The notes: generated by a model from the sequence alone, not told the origin. A DNA stretch of 64,000 nucleotides from Tepidimonas ignava (GCF_004342625.1 NZ_SMAH01000001.1:221767-285766), one strand, 5' to 3'; positions 43,783 to 56,230 are shown, numbered from the stretch's first letter. Translations and numbers: made by a program.

Positions 43783-44375
43783 ACCCAACCCAGCGCCCCC
43801 AGCATCGCGCCCGCCGCCAACAGCACCAGCAGGTGCAGCCGCGTGCGCCACACCAGCACGGCCACCGCCGCGGCCAGCCCCCACACCCGCCACGCGGTGG
43901 CCGCAGGGGTCGCGGCGGCGCCCAGCATCAACACGCCGGTGGCGGCCATCAACCCCAGCACCACCGGCGCCATGCCAAGCTGGAACGCCCGCACCGCGGG
44001 ATGGGCGCGGTGCGTGTGCAGCCAGCGCGCGGCCGCGTAGGTCAGCAGCGAGGAGGGCAGCAACATCGCCCCCAGCGTGGTCAGCATGGCCAGCGCGCCC
44101 CATCCCCAGGCCGCCCAGCCCGCGCCCAGGCCACCGCTGGCGTTGACGCCCGCGTACCAGCCCATCAGCGCGACGAACAAGATGTTGGGGCCGGGGGCGG
44201 CTTGCGCCAGCGCAATGGCGCGGGCGAAGTCACCGTCGGACAGCAGGCCCGTTTGCAGCACCAGGTAGCGGTGCATGTCCGGCGCGGTGGTGATGGCGCC
44301 CCCGATGGCCAGCAGCGACAGGGTCAAAAAATGGGTGAACAGACCCCCAAGATCCAGCACGGGCAGCGGGGTCAT
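43779..44375 (-). CDS. chrA: Chromate transporter, short CHR half (C-terminal-type)
   Basis: 198 residues with about six membrane helices and the CHR signature [20 protein letters not shown]. Long ChrA proteins contain two such domains; here each is separate. ATG 44375 overlaps the stop of the preceding half by four bases. Chromate efflux is known for long-chain members; activity of short pairs is known in some species, so the substrate is likely but unproven. Confidence 0.85.
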   Translation of the reverse strand: MTPLPVLDLGGLFTHFLTLSLLAIGGAITTAPDMHRYLVLQTGLLSDGDFARAIALAQAAPGPNILFVALMGWYAGVNASGGLGAGWAAWGWGALAMLTTLGAMLLPSSLLTYAAARWLHTHRAHPAVRAFQLGMAPVVLGLMAATGVLMLGAAATPAATAWRVWGLAAAVAVLVWRTRLHLLVLLAAGAMLGALGWV

Positions 44376-44971
44376 CGCGAGCGCTCCGGCAAACGTCGGT
44401 GGCGCAGGCGCCAGGCGGTCCAGCCGCAGCCCAGCGTGCCCGCCGCCGCCAGCACCCCCACCAGGGGCCAACGTGCCCCCGCCACCCCCGCCAGTGTGGC
44501 GCCTGCCAACAGCGCGCAGCCGCCCCACCCCAGCGGGTGGCCGCGCAGCGCCGCCGTCAAGCGCAGCGCGGTGCCCAAAATCAACCCGGCGGCCACCACC
44601 GCCATGCCGTGCAGCGCGCCTTGCGCCCACGTGTGTTGGGCGATGTGGGCAAAGCCCACGGCCAGCGTCAGCAGCAGCACCAGCGGGGCGGTCAGCATAC
44701 CGGCCAGCGCCGCCAGGGCGCCGCGCCAGCCGAAGTGCCGCCCGCCGATCATCAGACACAGGTTGACCACGTTGGGGCCGGGCAACAGTTGGGCGGCGGC
44801 CCAGTCCTGCACGAACTGCTCCTGCGTCAGCCAGCGGCGGCGCTCGACCAGCTCACGCTGCACCACCGCCAGCACGCCCCCAAAGCCCTGCAGCGCCAGC
44901 CACGTGCAGGCCCAAAACAGCGCCGCGGGTGAGCGCGGGGCCTGCGCGGCGCTGGCGTGCGCCGGGCTCAC
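44372..44971 (-). CDS. chrA: Chromate transporter, short CHR half (N-terminal-type)
   Basis: 199 residues with the CHR motif LLPGPNVVNLCLMIGGRHFGWRG and about six membrane helices. It is the first gene of the pair and is co-translated with the second half. The pair probably forms a heterodimer with opposed topology. It is divergent from phaR. Confidence 0.85.
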   Translation of the reverse strand: MSPAHASAAQAPRSPAALFWACTWLALQGFGGVLAVVQRELVERRRWLTQEQFVQDWAAAQLLPGPNVVNLCLMIGGRHFGWRGALAALAGMLTAPLVLLLTLAVGFAHIAQHTWAQGALHGMAVVAAGLILGTALRLTAALRGHPLGWGGCALLAGATLAGVAGARWPLVGVLAAAGTLGCGWTAWRLRHRRLPERSR

Positions 44972-45030
44972 CGAGCCACCTCCGCAGCATGCCCGGGAAA
45001 TCCCCGTTCACCGGCGCAACGGCGCGCCTC

Positions 45031-45036
45031 TACAAT
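45031..45036 (+). promoter_or_regulatory. Candidate -10 box of phaR
   Basis: TACAAT with TTCACC 18 bases upstream as a possible -35 box (45007-45012), 68 bases before the phaR start. Confidence 0.45.
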
Positions 45037-45104
45037 GCCCCCAAGGGTGTCACGCACACGCCGCGTGGTCGTGCTCGAATCCATTGTCGAGAGGAGTTTC
45101 GTTC

Positions 45105-45647
45105 GTGCAGTCATCCAAGGCTCAAGGCGCCGCCCCCGAGGAGCCGGCCAGCGCCGCCGGCGGGAGCAAGCCGGTGCGTGTGATCAAAAAATACCCTAAC
45201 CGCCGTCTCTACGACACCGACTCGTCATCGTACATCACGCTGGGCGACGTCAAAGCGCTGGTGATGGCAGGCGAGCGCTTCGTCGTGCGCGACGCACGCA
45301 CGGGCGAGGATTTGACGCGCGCGATTCTGCTGCAAATCATCCTGGAGGAGGAGACCGGCGGCGTGCCGCTGTTTTCCGAGCAGATGCTGGCCAACATCAT
45401 CCGCTTTTACGGGCACGCGATGCAGGGCTTCATGGGGCACTACCTGGAGCGCAACCTGCAACTGTTTTTCGAGCTGCAGCAAAAGATGGCCGAGCAGGCC
45501 AAAGACGTCACGCCCGAGCTGTGGCAGCAGTGGCTGGCGGCGCAGTCGCCGCTGATGATGGGCAACCTGTTCGCCCAGTCGCAAAAAGCGTTTTTGCAAA
45601 TGCAAGAGCAAATGCTGGGGGCGCTGACAGGCAAACGCACCCATTGA
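45105..45647 (+). CDS. phaR: Polyhydroxyalkanoate synthesis regulator PhaR
   Basis: 180 residues. The N-terminal PHB accumulation domain (VIKKYPNRRLYDTDSSSYITL) binds DNA and polyester granules. Two PHB_acc repeats follow, then a Gln/Met-rich tail. It represses phasin and PHA genes until granules titrate it. The start is a GTG at 45105, set by GAGAGGAG at 45089-45096; no ATG lies near the family start. Its presence implies that the organism stores PHA. Confidence 0.92.
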   Translation: MQSSKAQGAAPEEPASAAGGSKPVRVIKKYPNRRLYDTDSSSYITLGDVKALVMAGERFVVRDARTGEDLTRAILLQIILEEETGGVPLFSEQMLANIIRFYGHAMQGFMGHYLERNLQLFFELQQKMAEQAKDVTPELWQQWLAAQSPLMMGNLFAQSQKAFLQMQEQMLGALTGKRTH

Positions 45648-45707
45648 GCCCAGGGCAGTGGTGGCGGCGTGGCCGCGCCCAGGCCGCGCTTGCGGGACAA
45701 TACGCCC

Positions 45708-47114
45708 ATGAGCAACGCCACCACCGACGCGCCGGCGCGCACGCCCACCATTGGCTTTGTCAGCCTGGGCTGCCCCAAAGCGCTGACCGACGCCGAACTG
45801 ATCCTGACGCGCCTGAGCGCCGAGGGTTACCGCACCAGCAAGACCTACGAGGGCGCAGACCTCGTCATCGTCAACACCTGCGGCTTCATCGACGATGCGG
45901 TGCAAGAAAGCCTGGACGCCATTGCCGAGGCGCTGCAGGCCAACGGCCGCGTCATCGTCACCGGTTGCCTGGGCGCGCGCACCGATGACCAGGGGAGCAA
46001 CCTGGTGCGCGGGCTGCACCCGGCGGTGCTGGCGGTCACGGGGCCGCACGCGGCCGACGAGGTGCTGGACGCCGTGCACCGCTATGCGCCCAAGCCGCAC
46101 GATCCCTTTGTGGACCTGGTGCCCGCGCCGGCCAACGCCATCGATGGCGTGGGCGTCAAGCTCACGCCGCGGCACTACGCCTACCTCAAGATCAGCGAGG
46201 GCTGCAACCACCGCTGCACCTTTTGCATCATCCCTTCGATGCGGGGGGACCTGGTCAGCCGCCCCATCGGCGAGGTGTTGACCGAGGCCGAGCGTCTGCT
46301 GGCCGGCGGCGTCAAGGAACTGCTGATCGTCAGCCAGGACACATCGGCGTACGGCGTCGATGTCAAGTACCGCACGGGCTTTTGGAACGGGCGGCCGGTG
46401 CGCACGCGCCTGCTGGAGCTGGTGCGCGAGCTGGGCACCCTGGCGCGCGCGCACGGCGCATGGGTACGGCTGCACTACGTGTACCCCTATCCTCACGTGG
46501 ACGAGATCATCCCGCTGATGGCCGAAGGGTTGGTGCTGCCGTACCTGGACGTGCCGTTTCAGCACAGCCACCCCGACGTGCTGCGGCGCATGAAGCGGCC
46601 CGCCAGCGGTGAGCGCAACCTGGAGCGCATACGCGCCTGGCGCGCGGTGTGCCCGCAGTTGGTGATCCGCAGCACCTTCATCGCGGGCTTTCCGGGTGAA
46701 ACCGAAGAGGAATTTGCGCACCTGCTGGACTTTGTGCGCGAAGCGCAGATCGATCGGGCGGGCTGCTTTGCCTACTCGCCCGTGCAGGGTGCGGCCGCCA
46801 ACGCGCTGCCCGGCGCTTTGCCCGACGAGGTGCGCCAGCAGCGGCGCGCGCGCTTCATGGCGGTGGCCGAACAGGTGGCCGTGCAGCGCCTGCAACGCTT
46901 CGTGGGCGCCACGATGCAGGTGCTGGTGGACCGCGCCGACAGCCTGGGCAAAAAGGGTGGGGTGGGGCGCACCTACGCCGACGCGCCGGACATCGATGGC
47001 ACCGTGCGTTTGCTGCCGCCCGACAAAGCCAGCAAGACCTACCGCAGCGGCGACTTCATCCGTGCGCGCATCGTGGCCGCCGAGGGACACGACTTGGTGG
47101 GCGTGCCGGTGTGA
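45708..47114 (+). CDS. rimO: Ribosomal protein S12 methylthiotransferase RimO
   Basis: 468 residues. The UPF0004 domain holds a first FeS cluster ([11 protein letters not shown]ys22, VNTCGF, TGCLGAR). The radical-SAM domain has CNHRCTFC (Cys166, 170, 173), and a TRAM domain ends the protein. It adds a methylthio group to Asp88 of S12. ATG 45708 is preferred over an upstream in-frame codon at 45669. Two tRNA genes follow on the opposite strand. Confidence 0.96.
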   Translation: MSNATTDAPARTPTIGFVSLGCPKALTDAELILTRLSAEGYRTSKTYEGADLVIVNTCGFIDDAVQESLDAIAEALQANGRVIVTGCLGARTDDQGSNLVRGLHPAVLAVTGPHAADEVLDAVHRYAPKPHDPFVDLVPAPANAIDGVGVKLTPRHYAYLKISEGCNHRCTFCIIPSMRGDLVSRPIGEVLTEAERLLAGGVKELLIVSQDTSAYGVDVKYRTGFWNGRPVRTRLLELVRELGTLARAHGAWVRLHYVYPYPHVDEIIPLMAEGLVLPYLDVPFQHSHPDVLRRMKRPASGERNLERIRAWRAVCPQLVIRSTFIAGFPGETEEEFAHLLDFVREAQIDRAGCFAYSPVQGAAANALPGALPDEVRQQRRARFMAVAEQVAVQRLQRFVGATMQVLVDRADSLGKKGGVGRTYADAPDIDGTVRLLPPDKASKTYRSGDFIRARIVAAEGHDLVGVPV

Positions 47115-47208
47115 GCCGCCACGTGCGTGCGAGCCGGCGCAGGTCGCCATGGGCGGCCGGGGCGCCGGCACGCTCGGCCCGATGCGGCTGGGCGGGGCGC
47201 CTGGCAAC

Positions 47209-47235
47209 AAAAAAGCCGACCTTGGTGGCCGGCTT
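47209..47235 (-). terminator. Rho-independent terminator after the tRNA-Leu pair
   Basis: On the minus strand AAGCCGGCC pairs with GGTCGGCTT (nine pairs, one G-U) around a five-base loop and leads into a T-run. It starts 16 bases past the tRNA CCA end. Confidence 0.9.
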
Positions 47236-47250
47236 ATTGATACCATGATT

Positions 47251-47335
<85 letters not shown>

Positions 47336-47351
47336 GTCTCAGGATTTGCAA

Positions 47352-47357
47352 ATTGTA
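47352..47357 (-). promoter_or_regulatory. Candidate -10 box of the downstream tRNA-Leu
   Basis: Reads TACAAT on the minus strand, ending 16 bases before the mature tRNA 5' end, the same distance as for the other copy. Confidence 0.5.
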
Positions 47358-47442
47358 GCTGATTTTGCTTTGGTCGGACCGCGCGGTGACCGCGATATGT
47401 GGCATCATCGCGGTCGGGCCACCGCCGATGGCTGCCCGACGC

Positions 47443-47527
47443 TGGTGCCCAGGAGAGGACTCGAACCTCCACGCCTCGCGGCGCCAGTACCTGAAACTGG
47501 TGCGTCTACCAATTCCGCCACCTGGGC
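47443..47527 (-). tRNA. tRNA-Leu(CAG), upstream copy
   Basis: 85 bases with CCA encoded. Identical to the other copy except for one anticodon-stem pair: CCAGT/ACTGG in place of CTAGT/ACTAG. Anticodon CAG (plus-strand CTG at 47491-47493). Located between rnr and the second copy, 107 bases apart. Confidence 0.97.
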
Positions 47528-47543
47528 AACAGGTGAAGCCATA

Positions 47544-47549
47544 ATCATA
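47544..47549 (-). promoter_or_regulatory. Candidate -10 box of the upstream tRNA-Leu
   Basis: Reads TATGAT on the minus strand, ending 16 bases before the tRNA 5' end. On the plus strand an overlapping CATAAT (47540-47545) could serve rnr. Confidence 0.45.
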
Positions 47550-47592
47550 CAACATCCAGCGGCCATGCGCCGCGTGCAAAGACAGCGTTTAC

Positions 47593-49866
47593 GTGAGAGA
47601 AAAAAACACAGCCACCACCGTGGTGCATGAGATCGAAGGGGTGGTCGTTGGCCACCGTGATGGCCACGGCTTCGTCGTGCGCGACGACGGCCAGCCCGAT
47701 ATTTACCTGCCGCCCAACGAGATGCGCGCCGTGTTGCACCGCGACCGCGTGCGTGTGCGCATCGTGCGCCACGACCGCCGCGGTCGCCCCGAGGGGCGCG
47801 TGACCGAAATCGTGCAGCGTCCCCAGGCGCCGATCATCGGCCGTTTGTTGCAAGAAGGGGGGGTGTGGCTCGTGGCCCCGGAAGACCGGCGCTACGGCCA
47901 GGACGTGCTCATCCCCAAGGGCGCCACGGGGGCGGCGCAACCGGGGCAAATCGTCGTGGTGGAGCTGACCGAGCCGCCGGCCCTGTACGGCCAGCCCGTA
48001 GGGCGGGTGACGGAGGTGCTGGGCGACATCGACGACCCCGGCATGGAGATCGAAATCGCGGTGCGCAAGTACGGCGTGCCGCACCAGTTTTCCGAGGCCG
48101 CGCTGGCCGAAGCGCGCGCGCTGCCGGACAAGGTGCGCGCGGTGGATCGCCGCGGCCGCGTCGACCTGACCGATGTGCCGCTGGTCACGATCGACGGCGA
48201 GGATGCGCGCGATTTCGACGATGCCGTGTACTGCGAGCCGGCGCGCGTGGGCCGGGGCAAAGGCTGGCGTTTGCTCGTGGCCATCGCCGATGTCAGCCAC
48301 TACGTGCGCAACGGCTCGGCGCTGGACATCGACGCCTACGACCGCGCCACCAGCGTGTACTTTCCGCGCCGCGTCATCCCGATGCTGCCGGAAAAGCTCT
48401 CCAACGGGCTGTGTTCGCTGAACCCGGGCGTGGACCGCCTGTGCATGGTGTGCGACATGCTCATCGACGCCAAGGGGCAGGTGCAGGCGTACCAGTTTTA
48501 CCCCGCGGTCATGCACAGCCACCAGCGCTTCACCTACACCGAGGTGGCCGCCATCCTGCAAAACACGCGCGGCCCCGAGGCGCAACGCCACGCCGCGCTG
48601 GTGCCGCACCTGCTCAACCTGCACGACGTGTACCGGGCGCTGTTGGCGGCCCGGCAGGCGCGCGGCGCGGTGGACCTGGAGACGGTGGAGACGCAAATCA
48701 TTTGCGACGAAGCCGGTCGCATCGAGCGCATCGAGCCGCGCACGCGCAACGACGCCCACCGTCTGATCGAAGAGGCGATGCTGGCGGCCAACGTCTGCGC
48801 GGCCGAGTTCATCGCCAGCCACCAGCACCCCTGCTTGTACCGCGTGCACGAGGCGCCGTCGGCCGACAAAGTCGAGCTGTTGCGCGAGTACCTCAAGGCC
48901 GTCGGGGTGGCGGTCAACGTGCCGGACCAGCCCCGCCCGCGGGACTTCCAAGCCATTTCCCAGGCCACGGCCGACCGCCCCGACGCCGCGCAAATCCACC
49001 AAATGCTGCTGCGCTCGATGCAGCAGGCCATCTACTCGCCGCACAACGTCGGCCACTTTGGCTTGGCGTTCGAGGCCTACACGCACTTCACCAGCCCCAT
49101 TCGACGCTACCCCGACCTGCTGGTGCACCGGGTCATCAAGGCCATCCTGAAAGGCGAGCGCTACCACCTGCCGGCGCTGCCGCTGCCGGGCGAGGCGCAG
49201 GCCAAGCTGGCCAAGCGCATGCAGGAGCGTGGCAGCTCCGAGGCGATGACGCGCACGCGCGGTCGCCCCACCGACGAGGTGCTGGGCTGGGAAGCGGCCG
49301 GTTTGCACTGCAGCGGCAACGAGCGCCGTGCCGACGAAGCCAGCCGCGACGTCGAGGCGTGGCTCAAGTGCAAGTACATGCGTGAGCACCTGGGCGAGGA
49401 GTTCGCCGGCACGGTCAGCGCGGTCACGAGTTTCGGCCTGTTCGTCACGCTCACCAGCCTGTACGTCGAAGGGCTGGTGCACATCACCGAACTGGGGGGC
49501 GAGTATTTTCACTACGACGAGCGGCGCCAGGAGCTGCGGGGTGAGCGCACCGGCGTGCGCTACACGCTGGGCACGCCCGTGCGGGTGCAGGTCAGCCGGG
49601 TCGACCTGGACGGCCGGCGGATCGACTTCCGCCTGGTGCGCGACGAGGACGACGAGGCCGCAGCACCCCCCCGCGGCGCCGCCGAGCCGGGGCGAGACGG
49701 GGGGCGTGGGGCGCGCCGCGCGGCGCCCGCCGGCCGGGCGCAGCCGTCGCGCAAGGCAGGCCAAGCTGCCCCAGCGGGCCGCGAGCGGGGTACGTGCCGC
49801 GGCGGGGCTGGGGCACAATCGGAGCCGGCGCGCCCGCGCCGTGGCCGCTCCGGTGGCCGCCGCTGA
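47593..49866 (+). CDS. rnr: Ribonuclease R
   Basis: 757 residues. Cold-shock domains, then the RNB catalytic domain (TIDGEDARDFDDAVYCE with the metal-binding aspartates), an S1 domain (GTVSAVTSFGLFVTLTSLYVEG), and a basic Arg/Gly/Ala-rich tail of about 75 residues. Processive 3'-5' exonuclease that degrades structured RNA and trims rRNA and tmRNA. Start GTG 47593 is used; the start gives a shorter head than E. coli RNase R, which has an extra N-terminal helix domain. Confidence 0.94.
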   Translation: MREKNTATTVVHEIEGVVVGHRDGHGFVVRDDGQPDIYLPPNEMRAVLHRDRVRVRIVRHDRRGRPEGRVTEIVQRPQAPIIGRLLQEGGVWLVAPEDRRYGQDVLIPKGATGAAQPGQIVVVELTEPPALYGQPVGRVTEVLGDIDDPGMEIEIAVRKYGVPHQFSEAALAEARALPDKVRAVDRRGRVDLTDVPLVTIDGEDARDFDDAVYCEPARVGRGKGWRLLVAIADVSHYVRNGSALDIDAYDRATSVYFPRRVIPMLPEKLSNGLCSLNPGVDRLCMVCDMLIDAKGQVQAYQFYPAVMHSHQRFTYTEVAAILQNTRGPEAQRHAALVPHLLNLHDVYRALLAARQARGAVDLETVETQIICDEAGRIERIEPRTRNDAHRLIEEAMLAANVCAAEFIASHQHPCLYRVHEAPSADKVELLREYLKAVGVAVNVPDQPRPRDFQAISQATADRPDAAQIHQMLLRSMQQAIYSPHNVGHFGLAFEAYTHFTSPIRRYPDLLVHRVIKAILKGERYHLPALPLPGEAQAKLAKRMQERGSSEAMTRTRGRPTDEVLGWEAAGLHCSGNERRADEASRDVEAWLKCKYMREHLGEEFAGTVSAVTSFGLFVTLTSLYVEGLVHITELGGEYFHYDERRQELRGERTGVRYTLGTPVRVQVSRVDLDGRRIDFRLVRDEDDEAAAPPRGAAEPGRDGGRGARRAAPAGRAQPSRKAGQAAPAGRERGTCRGGAGAQSEPARPRRGRSGGRR

Positions 49867-49905
49867 GGGCCGGCGCGCCACGCCAATCCGTTCGGTGGGT
49901 CTGCC

Positions 49906-50439
49906 ATGCGCATCGTGCTGTTTTTGCTCGACACGTTGTTTTTTCTGTTGGTGGGGGCGGCGCTGCTGCGCGGCTGGATGAACACGCGCCGCATCCGCAT
50001 GCAGCAGCAACCCGGGCCGTTTGTGATCGCGTTGACCGACTGGATCGTGCAGCCGATGCGGCGCAGCCTGCCGCGCGCCTGGGCGCAGGCCAACACCGAC
50101 TGGGGCAGCCTGTTGGCGGCGTTGCTGCTGGCGCTGGCCTACGCGGGTGTCGTGCACGCGTTGCTGGACGTGGGGCATGGGGCGTACTGGATCAGCATCC
50201 CGCTGCTGGCGCTGCAGTTTGTGCTGCGCACGGCGCTGCAAGGGCTGATGGTGCTGCTGTTGGTGTACGCCGTGCTCAGTTGGGTGCAGCCGTACGCGCC
50301 GCTGATGGGGGCGTTGCAGCGCTTGCTGGAGCCGCTGTTGGCGCCGCTGCGGCGCGTCATCCCCACCGTGGGCGGCGTGGATCTCACGGTGCTGGTGTTG
50401 CTGATCGCGCTGCAGGTGGCGCTGATGCTGCTGGGGTGA
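49906..50439 (+). CDS. YggT family integral membrane protein
   Basis: 177 residues with two YggT repeats, each of two membrane helices with a basic PL.P.RR segment (VQPMRRSLPR and LEPLLAPLRRVIPTVGGVD). YggT proteins are of unclear function; relatives act in ion or osmotic balance and chloroplast photosystem assembly. Convergent with moeA eight bases away. Confidence 0.85.
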   Translation: MRIVLFLLDTLFFLLVGAALLRGWMNTRRIRMQQQPGPFVIALTDWIVQPMRRSLPRAWAQANTDWGSLLAALLLALAYAGVVHALLDVGHGAYWISIPLLALQFVLRTALQGLMVLLLVYAVLSWVQPYAPLMGALQRLLEPLLAPLRRVIPTVGGVDLTVLVLLIALQVALMLLG

Positions 50440-50447
50440 GGGCGGCG

Positions 50448-51758
50448 CTACAGCACGCCGTCGAACATCAGCACGTCGACCTCGTCGCCCACGGCCACGT
50501 TGCCTTGCTCGTGGTGCAGCACGATCAGGCCGTTGGCCTGCACCATCGAGCTGAGCACGCCCGAGCCTTGTTGACCCGTGGTGCGCACGCTCAAGGTGCC
50601 GTCCGGGCCGCAGGTGACGACACCGCGCTGGTATTCGGTGCGGCCGGGCTTTTTGCGCATCGGCTCGGCGCTGCGCGCCCGCAACGGCACACACGGCGCC
50701 ACCTGTGCCCCCATCAGGCGCAGCAGCGCGGGCCGCACGAAGACGATGAACGTCACCATCGCCGCCACCGGGTTGCCTGGCAACCCCAACAGCAGCGTCG
50801 GCGGGCGCTGCGGGTCGCTGGGCTGCAGCCGTCCCACCGCCATCGGGCGCCCGGGGCGCATCGCGATGCGCCAAAACACCACATCGCCCAGCCGGCGCAT
50901 CATCGCCTTGGTGTGGTCGGCTTCGCCCATGCTGACGCCGCCGCTGGTGATGACGGCGTCGGCCCGCGCGGCGGCGTCGCGAAACGCCGCTTCCAGCGCC
51001 ACCGGGTCATCGGGCACCACGCCCAGGTCGATGACCTCCACCCCCAGGCGGTGCAGCATCGCGGTGATGGTGTAACGGTTGCTGTCGTAGATGGCGCCGG
51101 GGCGCCACGGTTGCCCCAAGGAAAGCACCTCGTCGCCGGTGGAGAAGTACGCCACGCGCGCGCGTCGCACCACGTTGACCTGCGGCAGCCCAAGGCTGGC
51201 CACCAACCCCAGCGCGGCAGGCCCCAGCCGCTGCCCGCGGCGCAGGGCGGGTTGGCCTTGGGCCAGATCCTCGCCACGCAGGCGACGGTGCTCGCCCGGG
51301 CGCACGGCGCCAGCCGGCACCTCGATCCAATCGCCGTGCTCGTCGCGTCCGGCGCGCACCATTTCCACTGGCACCACCGTGTCCAAGTCCGCCGGCATCA
51401 CCGCGCCGGTCATGATGCGCACGCACGCTTGCGCTGGGATGGGGGCGTCCCAACCGGCTTGACCGGCGTAGCAGACGCCCACCACGCGCAGCCGGGTGGA
51501 GGCGGTGGTGGCAAGTTCCGCGCCGCGCAGCGCGTAGCCGTCCATCGCGGCGTTGTCGTGGGGCGGCACGTCCATCGGGCTGATGACGTCGGCCGCCAGC
51601 ACACGTTCGCGCGCGGCGGCCAGCGGCACGGTTTCGGCGTCGGCGATGGGCTGCACCAGCCGGTCCAAAAACGCCCCCACCATGTCAGCGGGCAGGGCGT
51701 GCGGGTCGTAGCCTTGCAGTTGGGCGGCAATCTGCTCCAGGGTGGCGGTCATCGTCAT
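50448..51758 (-). CDS. moeA: Molybdopterin molybdenumtransferase MoeA
   Basis: 436 residues. It inserts molybdate into adenylated molybdopterin. The MoCF-binding core has STGDEVLSLG, IYDSNRYTITAML and GGVSMGEADHTK; LPGNPVAAMVTF is near the end. Starts at ATG 51758, overlapping the mobA stop (ATGA); a second ATG at 51752 is possible. Last gene of a moaA-mobA-moeA operon. Confidence 0.95.
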   Translation of the reverse strand: MTMTATLEQIAAQLQGYDPHALPADMVGAFLDRLVQPIADAETVPLAAARERVLAADVISPMDVPPHDNAAMDGYALRGAELATTASTRLRVVGVCYAGQAGWDAPIPAQACVRIMTGAVMPADLDTVVPVEMVRAGRDEHGDWIEVPAGAVRPGEHRRLRGEDLAQGQPALRRGQRLGPAALGLVASLGLPQVNVVRRARVAYFSTGDEVLSLGQPWRPGAIYDSNRYTITAMLHRLGVEVIDLGVVPDDPVALEAAFRDAAARADAVITSGGVSMGEADHTKAMMRRLGDVVFWRIAMRPGRPMAVGRLQPSDPQRPPTLLLGLPGNPVAAMVTFIVFVRPALLRLMGAQVAPCVPLRARSAEPMRKKPGRTEYQRGVVTCGPDGTLSVRTTGQQGSGVLSSMVQANGLIVLHHEQGNVAVGDEVDVLMFDGVL

Positions 51759-52435
51759 GCACAGGAACCCGAGGCGCTGGCGCGCTGCAGCGCGTGCAGC
51801 TCCTGCAGGGTGTTGAGGTTGGCAAAGGCGTGGGGGTCGTCGCCAGGGCGGTCGAACGGCACGTCGACGCAGCGCACGCTGCGCAGCCAGGTGTCGATCT
51901 TGCGTCCGCCCTCGCGCAGGTAGGCGTGCAGGCGGGGCAGCAGGTGCACGCCCAGCAGGCAAAACACCGGCTGCGGCCGCACGGCGCCGTCGTCTTCGGG
52001 CGCGGCGGCCATGGCGGCGTCGGCGCGCGCGTCGCTGGCCGCCTGCGCCAGCCGCTCGGCCAAGTCCAGCGGGAACTGTGGCGAGTCGCACGGCACCGTC
52101 AGCACCCACGGCGTGTCGGCGTGGGTCAGTCCGGTCAGCATGCCCGCCAGCGGGCCCACAAAACCCTCCACGACGTCCGGCCACACCGGCACGCCCAGCG
52201 CCTCGTACGCAGCCAAGTTGCGGTTGGCGTTGATCATGCAAGGACCGACCCAGCCGCCGCGCTGCTGTTGCAAGCGCAGCAAGGCGTGCAGCGCCAGCGG
52301 CATACCGTGCAGGGTTTGCAGCCCTTTGTCAGCGCCGCCCATGCGGCTGCCGCGGCCACCGGCCAGCACCAGTCCGGTGAGGGCGCCTGGCTGCGGTGCG
52401 GTCCAGTCGGCGTCAGCGGGGATGAGGTCAACCAC
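51755..52435 (-). CDS. mobA: Molybdenum cofactor guanylyltransferase MobA
   Basis: 226 residues. [17 protein letters not shown] is the nucleotide-binding signature; VPCDSPQFP carries the metal-binding Asp. It converts Mo-MPT to the bis-MGD form used by DMSO-reductase-type enzymes such as formate dehydrogenase and nitrate reductase. The start is GTG 52435, overlapping the end of moaA by eight bases. Confidence 0.93.
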   Translation of the reverse strand: MVDLIPADADWTAPQPGALTGLVLAGGRGSRMGGADKGLQTLHGMPLALHALLRLQQQRGGWVGPCMINANRNLAAYEALGVPVWPDVVEGFVGPLAGMLTGLTHADTPWVLTVPCDSPQFPLDLAERLAQAASDARADAAMAAAPEDDGAVRPQPVFCLLGVHLLPRLHAYLREGGRKIDTWLRSVRCVDVPFDRPGDDPHAFANLNTLQELHALQRASASGSCA

Positions 52436-53564
52436 CGATGTAGCTCATTTCGATGCGCCGCGCGCTGCGGCGCGTTTCCGGAGGCAGCGTGGCGCGGATT
52501 TCGGAGTAGCGGTCATGCCGCCCCTGCCATATCGCCGCGATGGCGCTGGCCAGCTCGGCGTCGTCGGCGCCGCCGCGCAGCAGCGCGCGCAGGTCGTAGC
52601 CACGCTCGGCGAACAGGCACAGGTACAGCCGCCCTTCGGTGGACAGGCGGGCGCGGTTGCAGTCACGGCAAAACGCCTGGGTGACGCTGCTGATGAGGCC
52701 GATTTCACCCAGTGCGGGGTCGTGCTGGCCGTGCGCGCCGGCGTAGCCCCAGCGTTCGGCCGTCTCACCCGGGGCGCTGGGTTGCAGCGGCACCAGAGCA
52801 AAGTGCTGCTGCAGGCGCGCCAGCACCTCGGCGCTGGGCAGCACCTCGTCCATGCACCAACCGTTGGAGCTGCCGACATCCATGTATTCGATGAAACGCA
52901 AGACGATGCCGCTGCCGCGAAAGTGGCGCGCCATCGGCACGATCTGGTCGTCGTTGGTGCCGCGTTTGACGACCATGTTGACCTTGATCGGCGCCAACCC
53001 CACCGCCAGCGCGGTTTCAATGCCGTGCAGCACGGCACGCACCGGAAAGCCGACGTCGTTCATGCGCTGAAACACGTCGTCGTCCAGCGCGTCCAGGCTG
53101 ACCGTGACACGCTGCAGCCCGGCGTCGCGCAACGCGCGGGCCTTGCGCGCCAACAGGCTGCCGTTGGTGGTCAGGGTCAGCTCCGGCGCTTGGCCGTCCA
53201 CCGTGCGCAGCGCGGCGAGCTGCTCCACCAGCCGCTCGATGTTTTTGCGCAGCAGGGGCTCGCCCCCCGTCAGGCGGATTTTGCGCACGCCATGCGCCAG
53301 AAAGACCTTGGCCAAGCGGGTGATTTCTTCGAACGTCAGCAAATCGCCATGCGGCAGGTAGGGGTAGTCGTTGCCGAACACCTCCTTGGGCATGCAGTAG
53401 CTGCAGCGGAAGTTGCAGCGGTCGGTGACGCTGATGCGCAGGTCGCGCAAAGGGCGCTGCCGGGCGTCGAACAACGCACCCGTGGCGACGATGGGACGCG
53501 CGGGGCGCGGCGCAGGCAGCGCCGACAAGCGCTGGTCGTACAGAGGGATGACGCGTTCGGCCAT
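52428..53564 (-). CDS. moaA: GTP 3',8-cyclase MoaA
   Basis: 378-residue radical-SAM enzyme for the first step of molybdopterin synthesis. The N-terminal cluster is held by CNFRCSYC (Cys50, 54, 57). The C-terminal cluster cysteines lie in [19 protein letters not shown], and the chain ends in the required Gly-Gly. A GATAAT at 53575-53580 on this strand may be its -10 box, giving a very short leader. Divergent from the thioredoxin-like gene. Confidence 0.96.
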   Translation of the reverse strand: MAERVIPLYDQRLSALPAPRPARPIVATGALFDARQRPLRDLRISVTDRCNFRCSYCMPKEVFGNDYPYLPHGDLLTFEEITRLAKVFLAHGVRKIRLTGGEPLLRKNIERLVEQLAALRTVDGQAPELTLTTNGSLLARKARALRDAGLQRVTVSLDALDDDVFQRMNDVGFPVRAVLHGIETALAVGLAPIKVNMVVKRGTNDDQIVPMARHFRGSGIVLRFIEYMDVGSSNGWCMDEVLPSAEVLARLQQHFALVPLQPSAPGETAERWGYAGAHGQHDPALGEIGLISSVTQAFCRDCNRARLSTEGRLYLCLFAERGYDLRALLRGGADDAELASAIAAIWQGRHDRYSEIRATLPPETRRSARRIEMSYIGG

Positions 53565-53640
53565 GGTGCGCTAGATTATCGCCAGCGGCAAGTCCCCATG
53601 GGCTCGGGGTTTGCCCGCACAGTGTACCCGAGGAGTGGCG

Positions 53641-54174
53641 ATGGCGATTCGACGCAGACCCTGGTTGGTGACGGCGGCCGCCGCCGTGTGCGCGCCGTGG
53701 ACGGTGCGGGCGCAGCCGGCCGATGCCGTGGAAGCGGAAAAGCGCGCGCCCCCGCTGCCGGCGCTGGGGCAGGTTTGGTCCGTGCCGCCGATGGAGCTGC
53801 TGGATGGCGGTCGCTTCGAGCCCCGCAGCGCCGACGGGCAGGTGTTGGTGCTGTACTGGTGGGCCTCGACATGCCCGTTTTGCGCCGTGACCACCCCGCA
53901 CCTCAACGCGTTTTGGCAGCGGCACCGCCAACGCCCGGGCTGGCAGTTGCTGACGCTGTCCATCGACCGCACGCGCGAGGCCGCGGTGCGCTACCTGCAG
54001 CAGCGCGGTTACGCGTTTCCCGTGGCGTGGGTGACGCCCGAGGTGCAGCGCCTGATGCCCAAGCCTAAGGGCCTGCCCATCACGCTGGTGCGCGGACGCG
54101 ATGGCCGCATCGTCATGGCCGAGCGCGGTCAGCTCTTTGCCGAGGACATCGAGGCCATCGCGCAGTGGTTGTGA
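53641..54174 (+). CDS. Periplasmic thioredoxin-fold protein (TlpA/ResA-like)
   Basis: 177 residues. Signal peptide (MAIRRRPWLVTAAAAVCAPW) cleaved near residue 24, then a thioredoxin fold with CPFC in WWASTCPFCAVTTPHLNAF and a cis-Pro loop GLPITLVRG. Such proteins reduce periplasmic disulfides, for example during cytochrome c maturation. GAGGAG precedes ATG 53641. Its stop lies one base from the hppA stop. No cytochrome c genes are nearby, so the client is unknown. Confidence 0.85.
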   Translation: MAIRRRPWLVTAAAAVCAPWTVRAQPADAVEAEKRAPPLPALGQVWSVPPMELLDGGRFEPRSADGQVLVLYWWASTCPFCAVTTPHLNAFWQRHRQRPGWQLLTLSIDRTREAAVRYLQQRGYAFPVAWVTPEVQRLMPKPKGLPITLVRGRDGRIVMAERGQLFAEDIEAIAQWL

Positions 54175-54175
54175 C

Positions 54176-56230
<2,055 letters not shown>

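Noticed and set aside
49665..49866. Arg/Gly/Ala-rich end of rnr as a frameshift artefact
   Set aside because: Basic low-complexity tails are usual in RNase R of betaproteobacteria and the stop lies a normal distance before the next gene.
47545..50874. Minus-strand open frame of 1109 codons opposite rnr and yggT
   Set aside because: Crosses several real genes and a tRNA flank and has no recognisable domain.
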